64,000 bases of DNA from Psychroserpens luteolus (GTDB taxonomy: Bacteria > Bacteroidota > Bacteroidia > Flavobacteriales > Flavobacteriaceae), in NCBI RefSeq assembly GCF_021032705.1, contig NZ_JAHVXI010000008.1, forward strand, positions 1-64,000. Reading direction: 5' to 3'. A model generated the notes under the pieces. The model was given only the letters and a program-made list of their open reading frames with translations, ran no database searches and was not told the DNA's origin. Positions 55,032 through 64,000 of this stretch are shown piece by piece (the first letter of the stretch is position 1; the number at the start of each line of letters is the position of its first letter). A program made the translations under genes and the position numbers.

Positions 55032-57860
55032 ATGAAATTTAAACTCCAATATTTAATCCTTCTCATCGGCTTTATCAGTTATGGTCAGAGCGAAGGTTCG
55101 TATTGGTTTTTTAATGAAAATGCTGGTGTCAATTTTAATTTTTGTGACGACAATGTGGTTACAGATACCAATGGAATGGTTCAAGGTGATGAAGTTGGAT
55201 TTGAACGCTATCCTTCAGTGATTTCTGATAAATATGGAAATCTGTTGTTCTACTCAGATAGTAGAACCATCTGGAACAGAAATCATCAGCAATTCCCAAA
55301 CGCTAGTTTGCTTAATGGTACTGACTTAAAAGGGTTTAAAAACTCAATTATTCTTCCAAAACCTAATAATCCTGGACACTACTATATTTTTACCATAGAT
55401 TTCAAAGGCGCAAACAATCTCTTTGATGATGGGATTAATAGCGGTTTGAATTATTCTGAAATTGACATGTCGTTGGACAATGGATTAGGCGATGTCATAC
55501 CAAGTCAAAAAGATATTGAGCTTATTACCTATAACCCACAATCAACTAACGAAACCATTATAAAAACAAGTTGGATGCTAACTGCTGTTAGAGGTTCAGA
55601 CTGTAATTCCTATTGGATAATCACTCATTTTCAATCCAATTTTTATGCCTTTAAAATGGACGAAAACGGTGTAAATCCAAACCCAGTGATTTCTACAGTA
55701 GCGCCTTTACAAGAAATTGGAATTCTTGCCAGTACAGGTAATCCTTTTTATTATGGATCTGGACAATTAAAATCTTCTCCTGATGGTACAAAATTAGCAA
55801 TTGCGCATAGTGCTTTTCCAACAGAAATTGAAGGAGAATACTCAACTCCAGGCAGTATTCATTTATATGACTTTGATAATACTTCAGGAGTTATAGATAA
55901 CAGAAAAAACATTTTTATAGGTCAAAATGATAATGACTACCCAAGAGCAATTGAGTTTTCTTCTCAAGGAAATTGGCTCTATGGAATAACGGCTGAAGGT
56001 GGATTGATAGATCTAGATGTACCGAAACGGTTCTTACGATGGGATTTAAATGCAGACAGTATTCAAAACTCGATAGAAATTATAGAAGAGCAAGGTTTTG
56101 CCACAAGTGATGCACTACAGCTTGGCAATGACAATAAAATTTATAGAACTAATATTATTTTTGACAATAATAACAATGACTATCTGCGTTATATGAGCGT
56201 CATTACAAACCCTGATGTCAATAACTTAGACGACATCAATTATATTGAATTTAGTTTTTTGGTCGATATCAACGATGACTTTCAAAATACGGTGAGAATG
56301 ACTTTACCACAAATTAACAGACAATGGTTTAATCGACGAATTGATATTGTAAATAACGGCCTAAGTCGATGCGAACTGTTTTTATGTGGCGGGCAAAGCA
56401 AAAATTTAGTTGCCATGAATATTGAAGGCGCGACATATACATGGTTTCAAGATGGTCAAGTTCTCAATGGTGAAACAGGATTTATTTTAGAGGTGACTAC
56501 GCCAGGTTTCTATGAAGTATTCATCGAGCCCAACGATGGTCGCTGCCCTATTGAAGGCAACGCTACTGTTTTAATTTCTACAGAGGATATTCCAGTGGCT
56601 AATGATGCCTCAATACTTCAATGTGATGACGATACCGACAATGTTACCGTTTTTAACTTGAGTGAAGTCACTGAGGTTGTTTCCAATGCAGCAGATGGCG
56701 TTCAGGTTAAATTTTATGAAACCTTCAGTAATGCGCAAAATGAGATTGCTCCAATATCTGTTAATTATACAAACACGTCTAATCCGCAAATTATTTATGC
56801 AGTAGTAAAAAACACTGATAATGGTTGTATAAATATTTCCGAAGTGACCTTAGAAGTAAGTAGTACAACTGCAAATAATGCAATCTTAGAAGACTGTGAT
56901 ATGGGAGAAAACGACGGGTTAACAACATTTAATCTTTCTGATGCTAATGATGCCATAACAGCTGGTTTACCCGATGGATTAACCATTTCTTATTATCCAA
57001 CCTATGAAGATGCTTTATTGGAGAGTTTCCCTCTAGCTACAAATTTTTCTAATACAATCCCTTATGCGCAAACCGTATATGCAAGAGTAGAAAATGATAA
57101 TGCGTGTTATGGTATTAGTGAGATTCAATTGAGTGTTTATGAACTCCCAGATGTTGAACCAGAAGAAACACTATATTATTGTCTAAATACTGCTCCAGAT
57201 ACAATTACACTAACTGGAGGCGTTATTGGTGATTTGCCTAACAACTACTCTTACGAATGGTCTACTGGTGCTACAACTACAGAAATTGATGTTAACGAAC
57301 CAGGAATTTATACGGTAAGGGTAAGTAATACTAACGGCTGTTTTGTTGACAGAACCATAACTGTAATCGCTTCTAATATTGCTACCATTACTAACATACA
57401 AGTGACAGATGCTACATTCAACAACTCTATATCTGTATTTGTAACTGGTGAAGGCATTTATGAATTTGCATTGGATAATCCTATTGGTCCCTATCAAGAA
57501 AGCCCTTTATTTGAAAATGTAAGTTTTGGTTTCCATACTGTGTATGTTAGAGATATTAAAAACGACTGTGGAATAGTTGAACAATTGGTTTCAGTGATTG
57601 GAGTTCCAAAATTCTTTACGCCAAACGGAGATACACATAATGTATTTTGGAATGTCAAAGGTATTTCAGCAGATTTTCAACCCAATACTCAAGTTTTGAT
57701 TTTTGATCGCTATGGTAAATTACTGATAGAGGTTGATCCGCTTGGTTCTGGTTGGGACGGTACTTTTAATGGTTTTGATATGCCAACTAATGATTATTGG
57801 TATGTTATTACGCTAGAAGACGGACGAATATTAAAAGGACATTTTACTTTAAAACGTTAA
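55032..57860 (+). CDS. T9SS type B-sorted surface protein, second of the operon
   Basis: The 942-residue protein has a signal peptide (about 1-18, ending SYGQ) and the same propeller-like N-terminus as the first gene (YWFFNENAGVNFNFCDD, KYGNLLFYSDSRTIW, LKSSPDGTKLAIAHS). An Ig-like segment and only two CD modules follow (LQCDDDT, EDCDMGE), with the 88-residue CHU_C domain at the end. The DNA of its C-terminal half is much more diverged than the duplicated blocks of its neighbours. It starts seven bases after the previous stop. Confidence 0.92.
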   Translation: MKFKLQYLILLIGFISYGQSEGSYWFFNENAGVNFNFCDDNVVTDTNGMVQGDEVGFERYPSVISDKYGNLLFYSDSRTIWNRNHQQFPNASLLNGTDLKGFKNSIILPKPNNPGHYYIFTIDFKGANNLFDDGINSGLNYSEIDMSLDNGLGDVIPSQKDIELITYNPQSTNETIIKTSWMLTAVRGSDCNSYWIITHFQSNFYAFKMDENGVNPNPVISTVAPLQEIGILASTGNPFYYGSGQLKSSPDGTKLAIAHSAFPTEIEGEYSTPGSIHLYDFDNTSGVIDNRKNIFIGQNDNDYPRAIEFSSQGNWLYGITAEGGLIDLDVPKRFLRWDLNADSIQNSIEIIEEQGFATSDALQLGNDNKIYRTNIIFDNNNNDYLRYMSVITNPDVNNLDDINYIEFSFLVDINDDFQNTVRMTLPQINRQWFNRRIDIVNNGLSRCELFLCGGQSKNLVAMNIEGATYTWFQDGQVLNGETGFILEVTTPGFYEVFIEPNDGRCPIEGNATVLISTEDIPVANDASILQCDDDTDNVTVFNLSEVTEVVSNAADGVQVKFYETFSNAQNEIAPISVNYTNTSNPQIIYAVVKNTDNGCINISEVTLEVSSTTANNAILEDCDMGENDGLTTFNLSDANDAITAGLPDGLTISYYPTYEDALLESFPLATNFSNTIPYAQTVYARVENDNACYGISEIQLSVYELPDVEPEETLYYCLNTAPDTITLTGGVIGDLPNNYSYEWSTGATTTEIDVNEPGIYTVRVSNTNGCFVDRTITVIASNIATITNIQVTDATFNNSISVFVTGEGIYEFALDNPIGPYQESPLFENVSFGFHTVYVRDIKNDCGIVEQLVSVIGVPKFFTPNGDTHNVFWNVKGISADFQPNTQVLIFDRYGKLLIEVDPLGSGWDGTFNGFDMPTNDYWYVITLEDGRILKGHFTLKR

Positions 57861-57867
57861 ATTTTAC

Positions 57868-60306
57868 ATGAATAGAACCCCAAAATTATCAGTATTAATT
57901 ACTCTTTTATTATACATTAACCTTATTCAAGCGCAAACGCCTAATGACTGCTCGGATGCGATTCAAATCTGCGGTAATTCTAGTGTAGATCTAGATGTAA
58001 GTGGCACAGGAAACATTGATACGTTTTCTAATGCTTGCGGTATGGTTGAAAATAATACCATCTGGTTTAGACTCACTTTTGAGCAAGGAGGAACTTTAGG
58101 CTTTGTACTCACACCAAATAGTAGTGCGATTACAGAAGATTACGATTTTTCAGTATTTGGCCCAACAAATTCTTGTGCTAACTTAGGTCAAGCCATTAGA
58201 TGTTCTACAACAAACCCAGCCGCTGCAAATCAAGGTAATAATTTAACTGGAATGAGTGACCCTGAAACTGATGTTTCTGAAGGTCCGGGAGCAGATGGAA
58301 ATAGTTTTGTTAGTTGGATTACGGTTCAAGCAGGAGAAACATACTACCTCTTAATTGATAGACCTATTGGTAATAGTCCATTTAGTTTAGAATGGACTGG
58401 AACAGCTCAATTCCCCGAGTCTCCAGAACCACAAGTGCCAAATGACGATGCTGCACTTTCTTTTGACAGATGTGATAATCTGGCGCCTTTTGATGATGGA
58501 GTTGCCTCTTTTAATTTAGAAGAAAACACACCTATTATATTAGGTGGACAAACCAATACTGTTGTGACTTATCATACAACTGAAGAAGATGCTATACTTG
58601 GTAATAATCCTATTGCTAGCCCTTACATGAATACAAACAGCAACGAAATTATTTATTCAAGAATAGAAAACACCGTATCGGGTTGTTTTGTCACCACTCA
58701 ATTTAATCTGAATGTAAGGAGCATCAATGCGAATGCGCCCAGTGATTTGATTATTTGTGATAATGATAATGATGGCGATATTACCAACGGAATAGCTGAG
58801 TTTGATTTAGAAGAGACTATATCTGAAGTTTTAAGTGGACAAGATCCTGATAATTTTACAGTCACATTTCATACTACAGAGAATGATGCAGAAAATGATA
58901 CTAATCCAATAGCAACCATGTTTGAAAATACTATGCCTGATACTCAGCAAGTATTTATTCGTATTGAAGAAATTGCAAATGATTGTATTGGTGTTTTTCC
59001 TTTAAACTTAACTGTTAATCCAATTCCTGAGGCCAATGACACTACACTTATTCAATGTGATGAAGATGGGATTCCTGAAGGCTTTACCATTTTTGACCTT
59101 AATCAAGCTTTTGATGATATTACTGGCGGTGTTCCCGATAGAACGATTAACTTCTATGTATCGCTTTCAGATTTGGAAAATGATGAAGATGAACTCAATG
59201 CTGATGCCTTTGAAAATTATTTCAATCCGCAAACTATCTATGCGTTGGTAACCAACACTACTGTAGGTTGCACTAATATTGCTCAACTAACCTTAGAAAC
59301 CAGCTCTACAGCTTCTAATAATGCTGTTTTGGAAGTCTGTGATGATGATGGTACCGAAGATGGATTTTATAATTTCAACCTCTCTAATGCGCTTGATGAT
59401 ATTCTCTTTGGATTACCTGCCGATTTAGATGTTACTTTCTATGAAACCTATGAAGAGGCACTAATCGAAGACAACCCTTTAAATAATAACTTTACCAACA
59501 CAACTCCTTATTCTCAAACCATTTATGCACGTGTTGAGAACATGAACGCTTGCTTTGGAATTAGTGACATTCAGCTTACCGTATTTGAACTCCCAAATAT
59601 TGTCATTCAAGAAGAAGTCTTTTACTGTCTTAATAATTTCCCTGAAACGATTACCTTAACTGGTGGCCTTATTGATGATATTCCTAATAATTATTATTAC
59701 GACTGGTCTACTGGTGAAGATGAATTTGAAATTCAGGTCAATGAACCTGGCATCTATACGGTTAGAGTAACCTCTACAGATGGTTGCTTTAAAGATAGAG
59801 CCATTACAGTATCGCCTTCTGATATTGCTACATTTACCAGTATTGAAGTGACCGATGCCACAACTAATAATTCCATTTCTGTTTTTGTGTCTGGTGACGG
59901 CATCTATGAATATGCGCTAGACGATCCTAGTGGACCATACCAAGAGAGCAACGTCTTTGAAAATGTAAGCTTTGGATTTCATACCGTGTATGTTCGTGAT
60001 ATTGAAAATGATTGTGGTATTGTTGAAGAGTTGGTCTCTGTGATTGGATTCCCGAAATTTTTCACGCCTAATGGAGATACGTATAATCAACATTGGCAGG
60101 TCAAGGGAATTTCAGCAGATTTTCAACCTAACTCACAAATATTGATCTTTGATCGCTTTGGAAAGCTACTTAAAGAACTCGATCCGCTTGACGTTGGTTG
60201 GGATGGCACCTTTGATGGCTTTAATATGCCTGCAAGTGATTATTGGTTTGTAGTGACTTTAGAAGATGGTCGCACACTTAAAGGACATTTTGCATTAAAG
60301 CGCTAA
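57868..60306 (+). CDS. T9SS type B-sorted surface protein, third of the operon
   Basis: A signal peptide (about 1-22, ending LIQAQ) precedes a different N-terminal domain of about 170 residues (NDCSDAIQICGNSSVDLDVS, ENNTIWFRLTFEQGGTLGF), like the beta-sandwich regions found in gliding-motility-associated proteins. Four CD modules follow (DRCDNLA, IICDNDN, IQCDEDG, EVCDDDG) and the 88-residue CHU_C sorting domain. The last two modules and the sorting domain are nearly identical in DNA to those of the first gene. It starts seven bases after the previous stop. Confidence 0.92.
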   Translation: MNRTPKLSVLITLLLYINLIQAQTPNDCSDAIQICGNSSVDLDVSGTGNIDTFSNACGMVENNTIWFRLTFEQGGTLGFVLTPNSSAITEDYDFSVFGPTNSCANLGQAIRCSTTNPAAANQGNNLTGMSDPETDVSEGPGADGNSFVSWITVQAGETYYLLIDRPIGNSPFSLEWTGTAQFPESPEPQVPNDDAALSFDRCDNLAPFDDGVASFNLEENTPIILGGQTNTVVTYHTTEEDAILGNNPIASPYMNTNSNEIIYSRIENTVSGCFVTTQFNLNVRSINANAPSDLIICDNDNDGDITNGIAEFDLEETISEVLSGQDPDNFTVTFHTTENDAENDTNPIATMFENTMPDTQQVFIRIEEIANDCIGVFPLNLTVNPIPEANDTTLIQCDEDGIPEGFTIFDLNQAFDDITGGVPDRTINFYVSLSDLENDEDELNADAFENYFNPQTIYALVTNTTVGCTNIAQLTLETSSTASNNAVLEVCDDDGTEDGFYNFNLSNALDDILFGLPADLDVTFYETYEEALIEDNPLNNNFTNTTPYSQTIYARVENMNACFGISDIQLTVFELPNIVIQEEVFYCLNNFPETITLTGGLIDDIPNNYYYDWSTGEDEFEIQVNEPGIYTVRVTSTDGCFKDRAITVSPSDIATFTSIEVTDATTNNSISVFVSGDGIYEYALDDPSGPYQESNVFENVSFGFHTVYVRDIENDCGIVEELVSVIGFPKFFTPNGDTYNQHWQVKGISADFQPNSQILIFDRFGKLLKELDPLDVGWDGTFDGFNMPASDYWFVVTLEDGRTLKGHFALKR
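59053..60306 (+). repeat. 1.25-kb duplicated segment, copy B
   Basis: This is the partner of 53771-55024. Recombination between the copies would delete the second gene and the N-terminal part of the third, producing one fused gene. Confidence 0.88.
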
Positions 60307-60344
60307 CTAAAATTTGTGTAAATTGAATATCTAAAAATCGTTAA

Positions 60345-62186
60345 ATGAGGTTCTTAAAACACATAATAGTTATTGTAGCCTTTGTTTTTACAATTCCCTC
60401 ATTTGCGCAAGACATTGAACTTTTCCAGCAATTCAACGGTAGGTATGACTACACAGCTATTGGCAATACACTCAATCCGTTTGAGAATAATTTAGATGAT
60501 AGTTTTTGTTTTCCTTTAGAGTCTTCTAGCGCGACACTTAACTTGTCGTCATCTGCTACTGTAGTCGCCGCTTATTTATATTGGGCAGGTTCTGGTACTG
60601 GAGACACAAATGTCACACTTAACGGACTTTCAATAGACGCTGCAGACACGTATACAGTGGATTATTCAGAGCCTTTAGCGGATACGCTTACTTATTTTTC
60701 ATGCTATGCAGATATTACCGATTTTATAATTTCCGAGGGAAACACGCTCTATGAACTATCTGATCTAGATTTAACGGATACATTAACCAATACACCTGGA
60801 TTCTGTAACAATCGAACCAACTTTGCTGGCTGGAGTATCTATATCATTTTTGAAGATAGTACACTCCCATTAAATCAATTAAATCTATATCAAGGCTTAG
60901 AGATTATTAATAGAAATAATCAAGAAAAAACCATTACAATAGATAACCTTAATGTGATTGATAATGAAGGTGCAAAAATTGGATTTTTAGCTTGGGAAGG
61001 CGATAACAACCTAAACTTCGGTGAAAGCTTATCTATTAACGATAATATCTTATCAAACCCACCACTAAATTTAAGTGACAATGCGTTTAATGGTACTAAT
61101 AGTTTTACAAATTCGAGTACATTTTATAATGCAGACTTAGACGTTTATGATATTCAAGATAACATCAACATTGGTGATACAAGCGCTATCATAAAAATGA
61201 CTACTGGTGATTTTGATGAGTTTGGTGTTTTTAGAGCAGACCTCATAATTATAAATAATATAGTTACTGTTTTAAATAGTCAATTACCAGATGCAACAAT
61301 CGTACTTGATGATTATATTATCAATTGTGGTGATCGCAGTCTTACTGTTGATTACACTGTTTTTAATACCAATAGTACAGATCCTTTGCCTGCAAACACA
61401 CCTTTAGCATTGTATGCTGATGGTATTCTTGTGGGACAAACACAAACACAAAGCGACATCTTAATAGATGCTTCAGAAAGTGGTACGATTACAATAACAT
61501 TACCAGATACTATAGACGATATATTCTTGTTGACCTTAATTATTGATGATGATGGCACTGGAAATGGAATTGTTACTGAAATCAATGAAAATAACAATAT
61601 TGATGATGAACTTATTGAGCTTTTAGTTATTCCTCCTATTCAAATACTACCTGATGAAATAGCGTGTAATGAAGGCTTTAATAGTGCAGTTTTTAATTTA
61701 GTAGAACTTTTTGAAAACGCCATAACGACTGAATTAGAAGTTGAATTCTACGAAACCATAGACGATTTAGAATCTAATATAAATGCTATTTCAAGCCCTG
61801 AAGCCTATTCGAATACAAGTAACCCAAAAACTATATATATCAAAGTATACAATCCACCTTGCTATGATTTGTACCAGTTTGACCTTTCAGTAGAAAATTG
61901 TCCACCTTATGTACCTGAAGGGTTTTCACCAAATGACGATGGCACAAATGATTGGTTTAATATTCAAGGGCTCTACGATATTTTTGAAGATCATAAACTT
62001 AAAATCTTTAACCGTTATGGCACATTAATTTTTGAGGGCGATAATAACAAAAAATGGTATGGCTTGATTAACAGAGGTTTAAATAATCATGGTAAACGTG
62101 TACCAGTTGGTACGTACTTCTATGTTCTTGATCTTAATGATGTAAACTATCGACCACTGGTAGGCTGGGTGTACGTAAATTACTAG
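60345..62186 (+). CDS. T9SS type B-sorted surface protein, fourth of the operon
   Basis: The 613-residue protein has a signal peptide (about 1-21, ending SFAQ). An N-terminal beta-rich domain of about 290 residues follows (VVAAYLYWAGSG, GWSIYIIFEDS, GFLAWEGDNNLNFGESL), then a CARDB-like segment (about 320-430; DYTVFNTNSTDPLPANTPLA, ESGTITITLPD). One CD module (IACNEGF) comes next, and a C-terminal CHU_C domain (EGFSPNDDGTNDWFNIQGLY, LKIFNRYGTLIFEGDNN) ends the protein. It starts 38 bases after the third gene. Confidence 0.9.
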   Translation: MRFLKHIIVIVAFVFTIPSFAQDIELFQQFNGRYDYTAIGNTLNPFENNLDDSFCFPLESSSATLNLSSSATVVAAYLYWAGSGTGDTNVTLNGLSIDAADTYTVDYSEPLADTLTYFSCYADITDFIISEGNTLYELSDLDLTDTLTNTPGFCNNRTNFAGWSIYIIFEDSTLPLNQLNLYQGLEIINRNNQEKTITIDNLNVIDNEGAKIGFLAWEGDNNLNFGESLSINDNILSNPPLNLSDNAFNGTNSFTNSSTFYNADLDVYDIQDNINIGDTSAIIKMTTGDFDEFGVFRADLIIINNIVTVLNSQLPDATIVLDDYIINCGDRSLTVDYTVFNTNSTDPLPANTPLALYADGILVGQTQTQSDILIDASESGTITITLPDTIDDIFLLTLIIDDDGTGNGIVTEINENNNIDDELIELLVIPPIQILPDEIACNEGFNSAVFNLVELFENAITTELEVEFYETIDDLESNINAISSPEAYSNTSNPKTIYIKVYNPPCYDLYQFDLSVENCPPYVPEGFSPNDDGTNDWFNIQGLYDIFEDHKLKIFNRYGTLIFEGDNNKKWYGLINRGLNNHGKRVPVGTYFYVLDLNDVNYRPLVGWVYVNY

Positions 62187-62220
62187 AAATGTTAAAATTT
62201 GATGTAATTCATCTTATTTT

Positions 62221-62252
62221 TTTGTGCTTTAACTTATTTAATCCTAGTTTTC
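62221..62252 (+). promoter_or_regulatory. Promoter-like pair upstream of the adhesin relic
   Basis: TTTG (62221-62224) and TAGTTTTC (62245-62252) are 20 bases apart. The -7 box has one mismatch. The same one-mismatch form (TACTTTTC) occurs before the intact adhesin at 62804. Confidence 0.4.
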
Positions 62253-62327
62253 TATTGAAATCAATCTGATGTTCACAATCGCTCCCTCCTATTTTTCCGA
62301 ATTGTGACTATCAACCAACCAACAATC

Positions 62328-62755
62328 ATGAAACAATTTTCGTCAAGATGATTACAATACTTTAAAATCACACAATTACCTACTTACAAATTTTAAGCAG
62401 GAACCTACCTTGGTACTACAACGACGTATTCTTCCCAGGAGAAACAGCTCCAAATCTTAACGTTAGTCAATCGGGAAAATCATACCGTTGTAGTCCAATT
62501 TCCTGTGTTAGTAAACACATCACTAATAATTATAACGACGAAGCACAATTAAATGTGTTTCGTCGCTTTATATATTAAATATTTTGGCGAGAGAATTTGT
62601 TTCAATATGGACTTATTAAATGAAAATTCGAGATTAAACATCATTCAAATCAATGAATAAAAGAGAAAGACTTCAATGATGATTTCGTTATCGAAAACTG
62701 CAATAATTTAACAATTTGGACCTTAATGGACATTTAAGAGATCATAAGTGTTAAA
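62328..62755 (+). pseudogene. Relic of a T9SS adhesin gene
   Basis: ATG 62328 encodes only MKQFSSR before a stop. A frame without ATG near 62398-62490 encodes LPWYYNDVFFPGETAPNL then NVSQSGKSYR, which matches SWFLNNNSIPGETQSTLDV and TQSGDYR of the intact adhesin downstream. A third piece near 62669-62750 encodes DFNDDFVIENCNN and, one frame over, LDLNGHLRDHK, like the start and core of a CHU_C sorting domain. The order N-terminus, Ig-like, sorting domain is that of a single adhesin, now deleted internally and frameshifted. Confidence 0.5.
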
Positions 62756-62779
62756 ATTTCATGTTATTCGTCGTCTTTT

Positions 62780-62811
62780 TTTGTATTTCATCTAAATTAC
62801 ATCTACTTTTC
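62780..62811 (+). promoter_or_regulatory. Promoter of the anchor-L adhesin gene
   Basis: TTTG (62780-62783) and TACTTTTC (62804-62811) are 20 bases apart, matching TTTG-N20-TAnnTTTG except for the last base. The leader is about 70 bases. Confidence 0.5.
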
Positions 62812-62839
62812 CATCCAACAGAATATCTATAATCAAACA

Positions 62840-62889
62840 AGTCCCAAACTAACTAGGTTGTGATATTATAACTTAACCGCTTACAAATG
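62840..62889 (+). promoter_or_regulatory. Leader motif shared with the LamG T9SS gene
   Basis: agtcccaaact (62840-62850) and ttaaccgctta (62873-62883) are the same elements, in the same order, as before the gene at 1051. Here 22 bases lie between them, against 5 there. Confidence 0.4.
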
Positions 62890-64000
62890 ACATTTTTGAA
62901 ACAATCCCTCTTCATTATTGCATGTCTTATGTGCTGCACAATTGGTGCCCAGCAAATTAGTATCAATAACTCATTTACAGAACAAGAACTTATAGAAAAC
63001 AATCTTATTCAAGGTTGTGTTGAAACGTCTAATATTCAATCCCAAGTTAATGGTCAAATTAACGGATTTAATAGTTTTGCCTATTTCGAGCGAGCTGGTT
63101 CTAATTTTCCCTTTGAAAACGGAATCATGTTATCTACAGGTAATGCTGCATCTGGAGGAAATACAGTAAATACAGCTGTTTTAAATGAAGGAGAGTCCAA
63201 TTGGACAACTGATTCAGATTTAGAAACCGCTCTTGGAATCACTGGAACACTAAATGCTACGTCGATAGAGTTCGACTTTGTATCGGTTGCAAACCAAATC
63301 CAGTTTAATTATATCCTAGCATCTGAAGAATATTTTGGAAACTTCCCTTGTGAATACTCTGATGGTTTTGCTTTTCTTATTAAAGAAGCAGGTACCAATG
63401 ACCCATATGTTAATATTGCAGTAATTCCTGGAACAACCACTCCCGTAAATACAAACACCATTCATGATGAAATTGTTGGCTTTTGTAGTGCCTCAAACGA
63501 CCAATTCTTTGAAGGTTACAATCTAAGCGACACTAATTATAATGGTCGTACAACTGTAATGACAGCAACAGCAAGTATACAGCCTAACGTTCAGTATCAT
63601 ATCAAATTAATAATAGCCGATCAAACCGATAAAAATTATGATTCAGCTGTATTCATTGAAGGAAATAGTTTTAATTCTACAGTAAATTTAGGTCCAAATA
63701 TTCAAACCTGTGCAGACCTAGTAACTTTAGATGGAGATATTGAAAATCCGTTAGCTACATACTCTTGGTTTTTAAATAACAACAGCATTCCTGGCGAAAC
63801 ACAATCAACTTTAGATGTGACTCAATCTGGAGATTACCGAGTGGAAATTGAAATTCCTTTAGCTGGTTCTACTTGTCTGATAGAAGATAGCGTATCTGTA
63901 ATTTTAAGTTCAACACAATCAGCTGGACCAATTTCAGATTATGAATTATGTGATGATGCTGGTGCTGACCAAACAGAAACTTTTGATTTATCTACAAAAG
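62887..64000 (+). CDS. Choice-of-anchor-L adhesin, 5' part only
   Basis: The frame is open from ATG 62887 to the window end (371 codons visible). A signal peptide (MTFLKQSLFIIACLMCCTIG, cut near AQ) precedes a choice-of-anchor-L domain (FERAGSNFPFENGIMLSTGN, ASEEYFGNFPCEYSDGFAFL, EIVGFCSASNDQFFEGYNLS). An Ig-like repeat (SWFLNNNSIPGETQSTLDV) and the start of a CD module (YELCDDAGADQTETFDLSTK) follow. The domain order matches large flavobacterial T9SS type B adhesins. The sorting domain lies beyond the window. Confidence 0.9.
   Translation, partial: MTFLKQSLFIIACLMCCTIGAQQISINNSFTEQELIENNLIQGCVETSNIQSQVNGQINGFNSFAYFERAGSNFPFENGIMLSTGNAASGGNTVNTAVLNEGESNWTTDSDLETALGITGTLNATSIEFDFVSVANQIQFNYILASEEYFGNFPCEYSDGFAFLIKEAGTNDPYVNIAVIPGTTTPVNTNTIHDEIVGFCSASNDQFFEGYNLSDTNYNGRTTVMTATASIQPNVQYHIKLIIADQTDKNYDSAVFIEGNSFNSTVNLGPNIQTCADLVTLDGDIENPLATYSWFLNNNSIPGETQSTLDVTQSGDYRVEIEIPLAGSTCLIEDSVSVILSSTQSAGPISDYELCDDAGADQTETFDLSTK

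Larger units (their letters stand above)
62187..62886. other. 700-base gap with the remains of an adhesin gene and the next promoter
   Basis: It contains a promoter-like pair (62221-62252), the pseudogene remains at 62328-62755, a 12-bp hairpin (62536-62565, arm cgacgaagcaca, one G-T pair) without a strong T tract, and the promoter and leader of the anchor-L gene. Confidence 0.6.

Noticed and set aside
62536-62565. 12-bp hairpin as a terminator of the T9SS operon
   Set aside because: The T tract is weak (ctttata), and it is about 350 bases from the last stop. It may be part of the decayed gene.

Overview
The window is a stretch of an AT-rich chromosome from a bacterium of the phylum Bacteroidota, most likely a marine member of the Flavobacteriaceae. 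Four things point there. The large secreted proteins carry type IX secretion (T9SS) C-terminal sorting domains of type A and of type B (CHU_C, gliding-motility-associated). There is an Oar-like TonB-dependent receptor. Several genes have the Bacteroidota promoter TTTG/TTG-N18-20-TAnnTTTG. Lineage-typical families occur, such as DUF5606, rpsF-rpsR-rplI, AtoE and a LytTR regulator. No prophage, insertion sequence, CRISPR array, tRNA or rRNA gene was found.

Layout. 1-5709: the tail of a repeat-rich T9SS adhesin and a complete 1552-residue LamG-type T9SS protein. 6057-9206: a MacB/FtsX-type permease, a small unknown protein, an AraC/GyrI-type regulator and a conserved flavobacterial protein. 9272-12391: the Oar-like receptor. 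12494-13594: the rpsF-rpsR-rplI ribosomal operon, divergent from an orphan LytTR response regulator (13796-14491). 14556-20053: a minus-strand run nadC, yihY-like, a DUF2147 gene, an unknown membrane-anchored protein and priA. 20123-25210: housekeeping and small genes (rlmH, an HXXEE protein, hpf, a lipoprotein, a DCC protein, an AtoE transporter, an inosine/xanthosine triphosphatase, an esterase). 25517-32660: a DEAD-box helicase with a long structured leader, small unknowns, VOC and SRPBCC proteins, a TrmH-type methylase, a TPR-like secreted protein and a sirtuin. 32687-36041: an XRE regulator/membrane protein pair, then mazG, DUF5606, def and ruvX. 36042-36729: a gene-free stretch with four tandem terminator-ended cassettes (see findings). 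36730-37955: dapD and a lipoprotein. 37966-44897: a lipooligosaccharide (LOS) core cluster with six glycosyltransferases, an LPS-kinase-like protein and a methyltransferase. 44943-51466: sua5, cca, a GNAT gene, ctaA, a pRiA4b-ORF3 family gene, hupE-like and a two-gene ABC exporter. 51596-62186: an apparent operon of four T9SS type B surface proteins. 62187-62886: the remains of a decayed adhesin gene. 62887-64000: the start of a choice-of-anchor-L adhesin that runs off the window.

How it fits together. Both ends of the window build the cell surface. The surface proteins use the T9SS, whose machinery is not in this window, and the type B proteins share one recurring module of about 80 residues across five neighbouring genes. 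The LOS cluster supplies outer-membrane glycolipid. Type A and type B T9SS cargo is generally thought to be anchored to such glycolipids or otherwise retained at the surface. The middle of the window is mostly core metabolism, translation and DNA maintenance.

The strongest candidate for an undescribed element is the four-cassette array at 36088-36647. Each unit has a terminator hairpin oriented to the minus strand. Three units share an upstream box GTGACY-N14-GTGTCTWAAT with exactly conserved spacing. The simplest reading is a tandem family of small RNAs under a non-housekeeping promoter or a shared regulator. Second are an 18-base perfect palindrome at the start site of the XRE operon and a ghost adhesin gene at 62221-62755.
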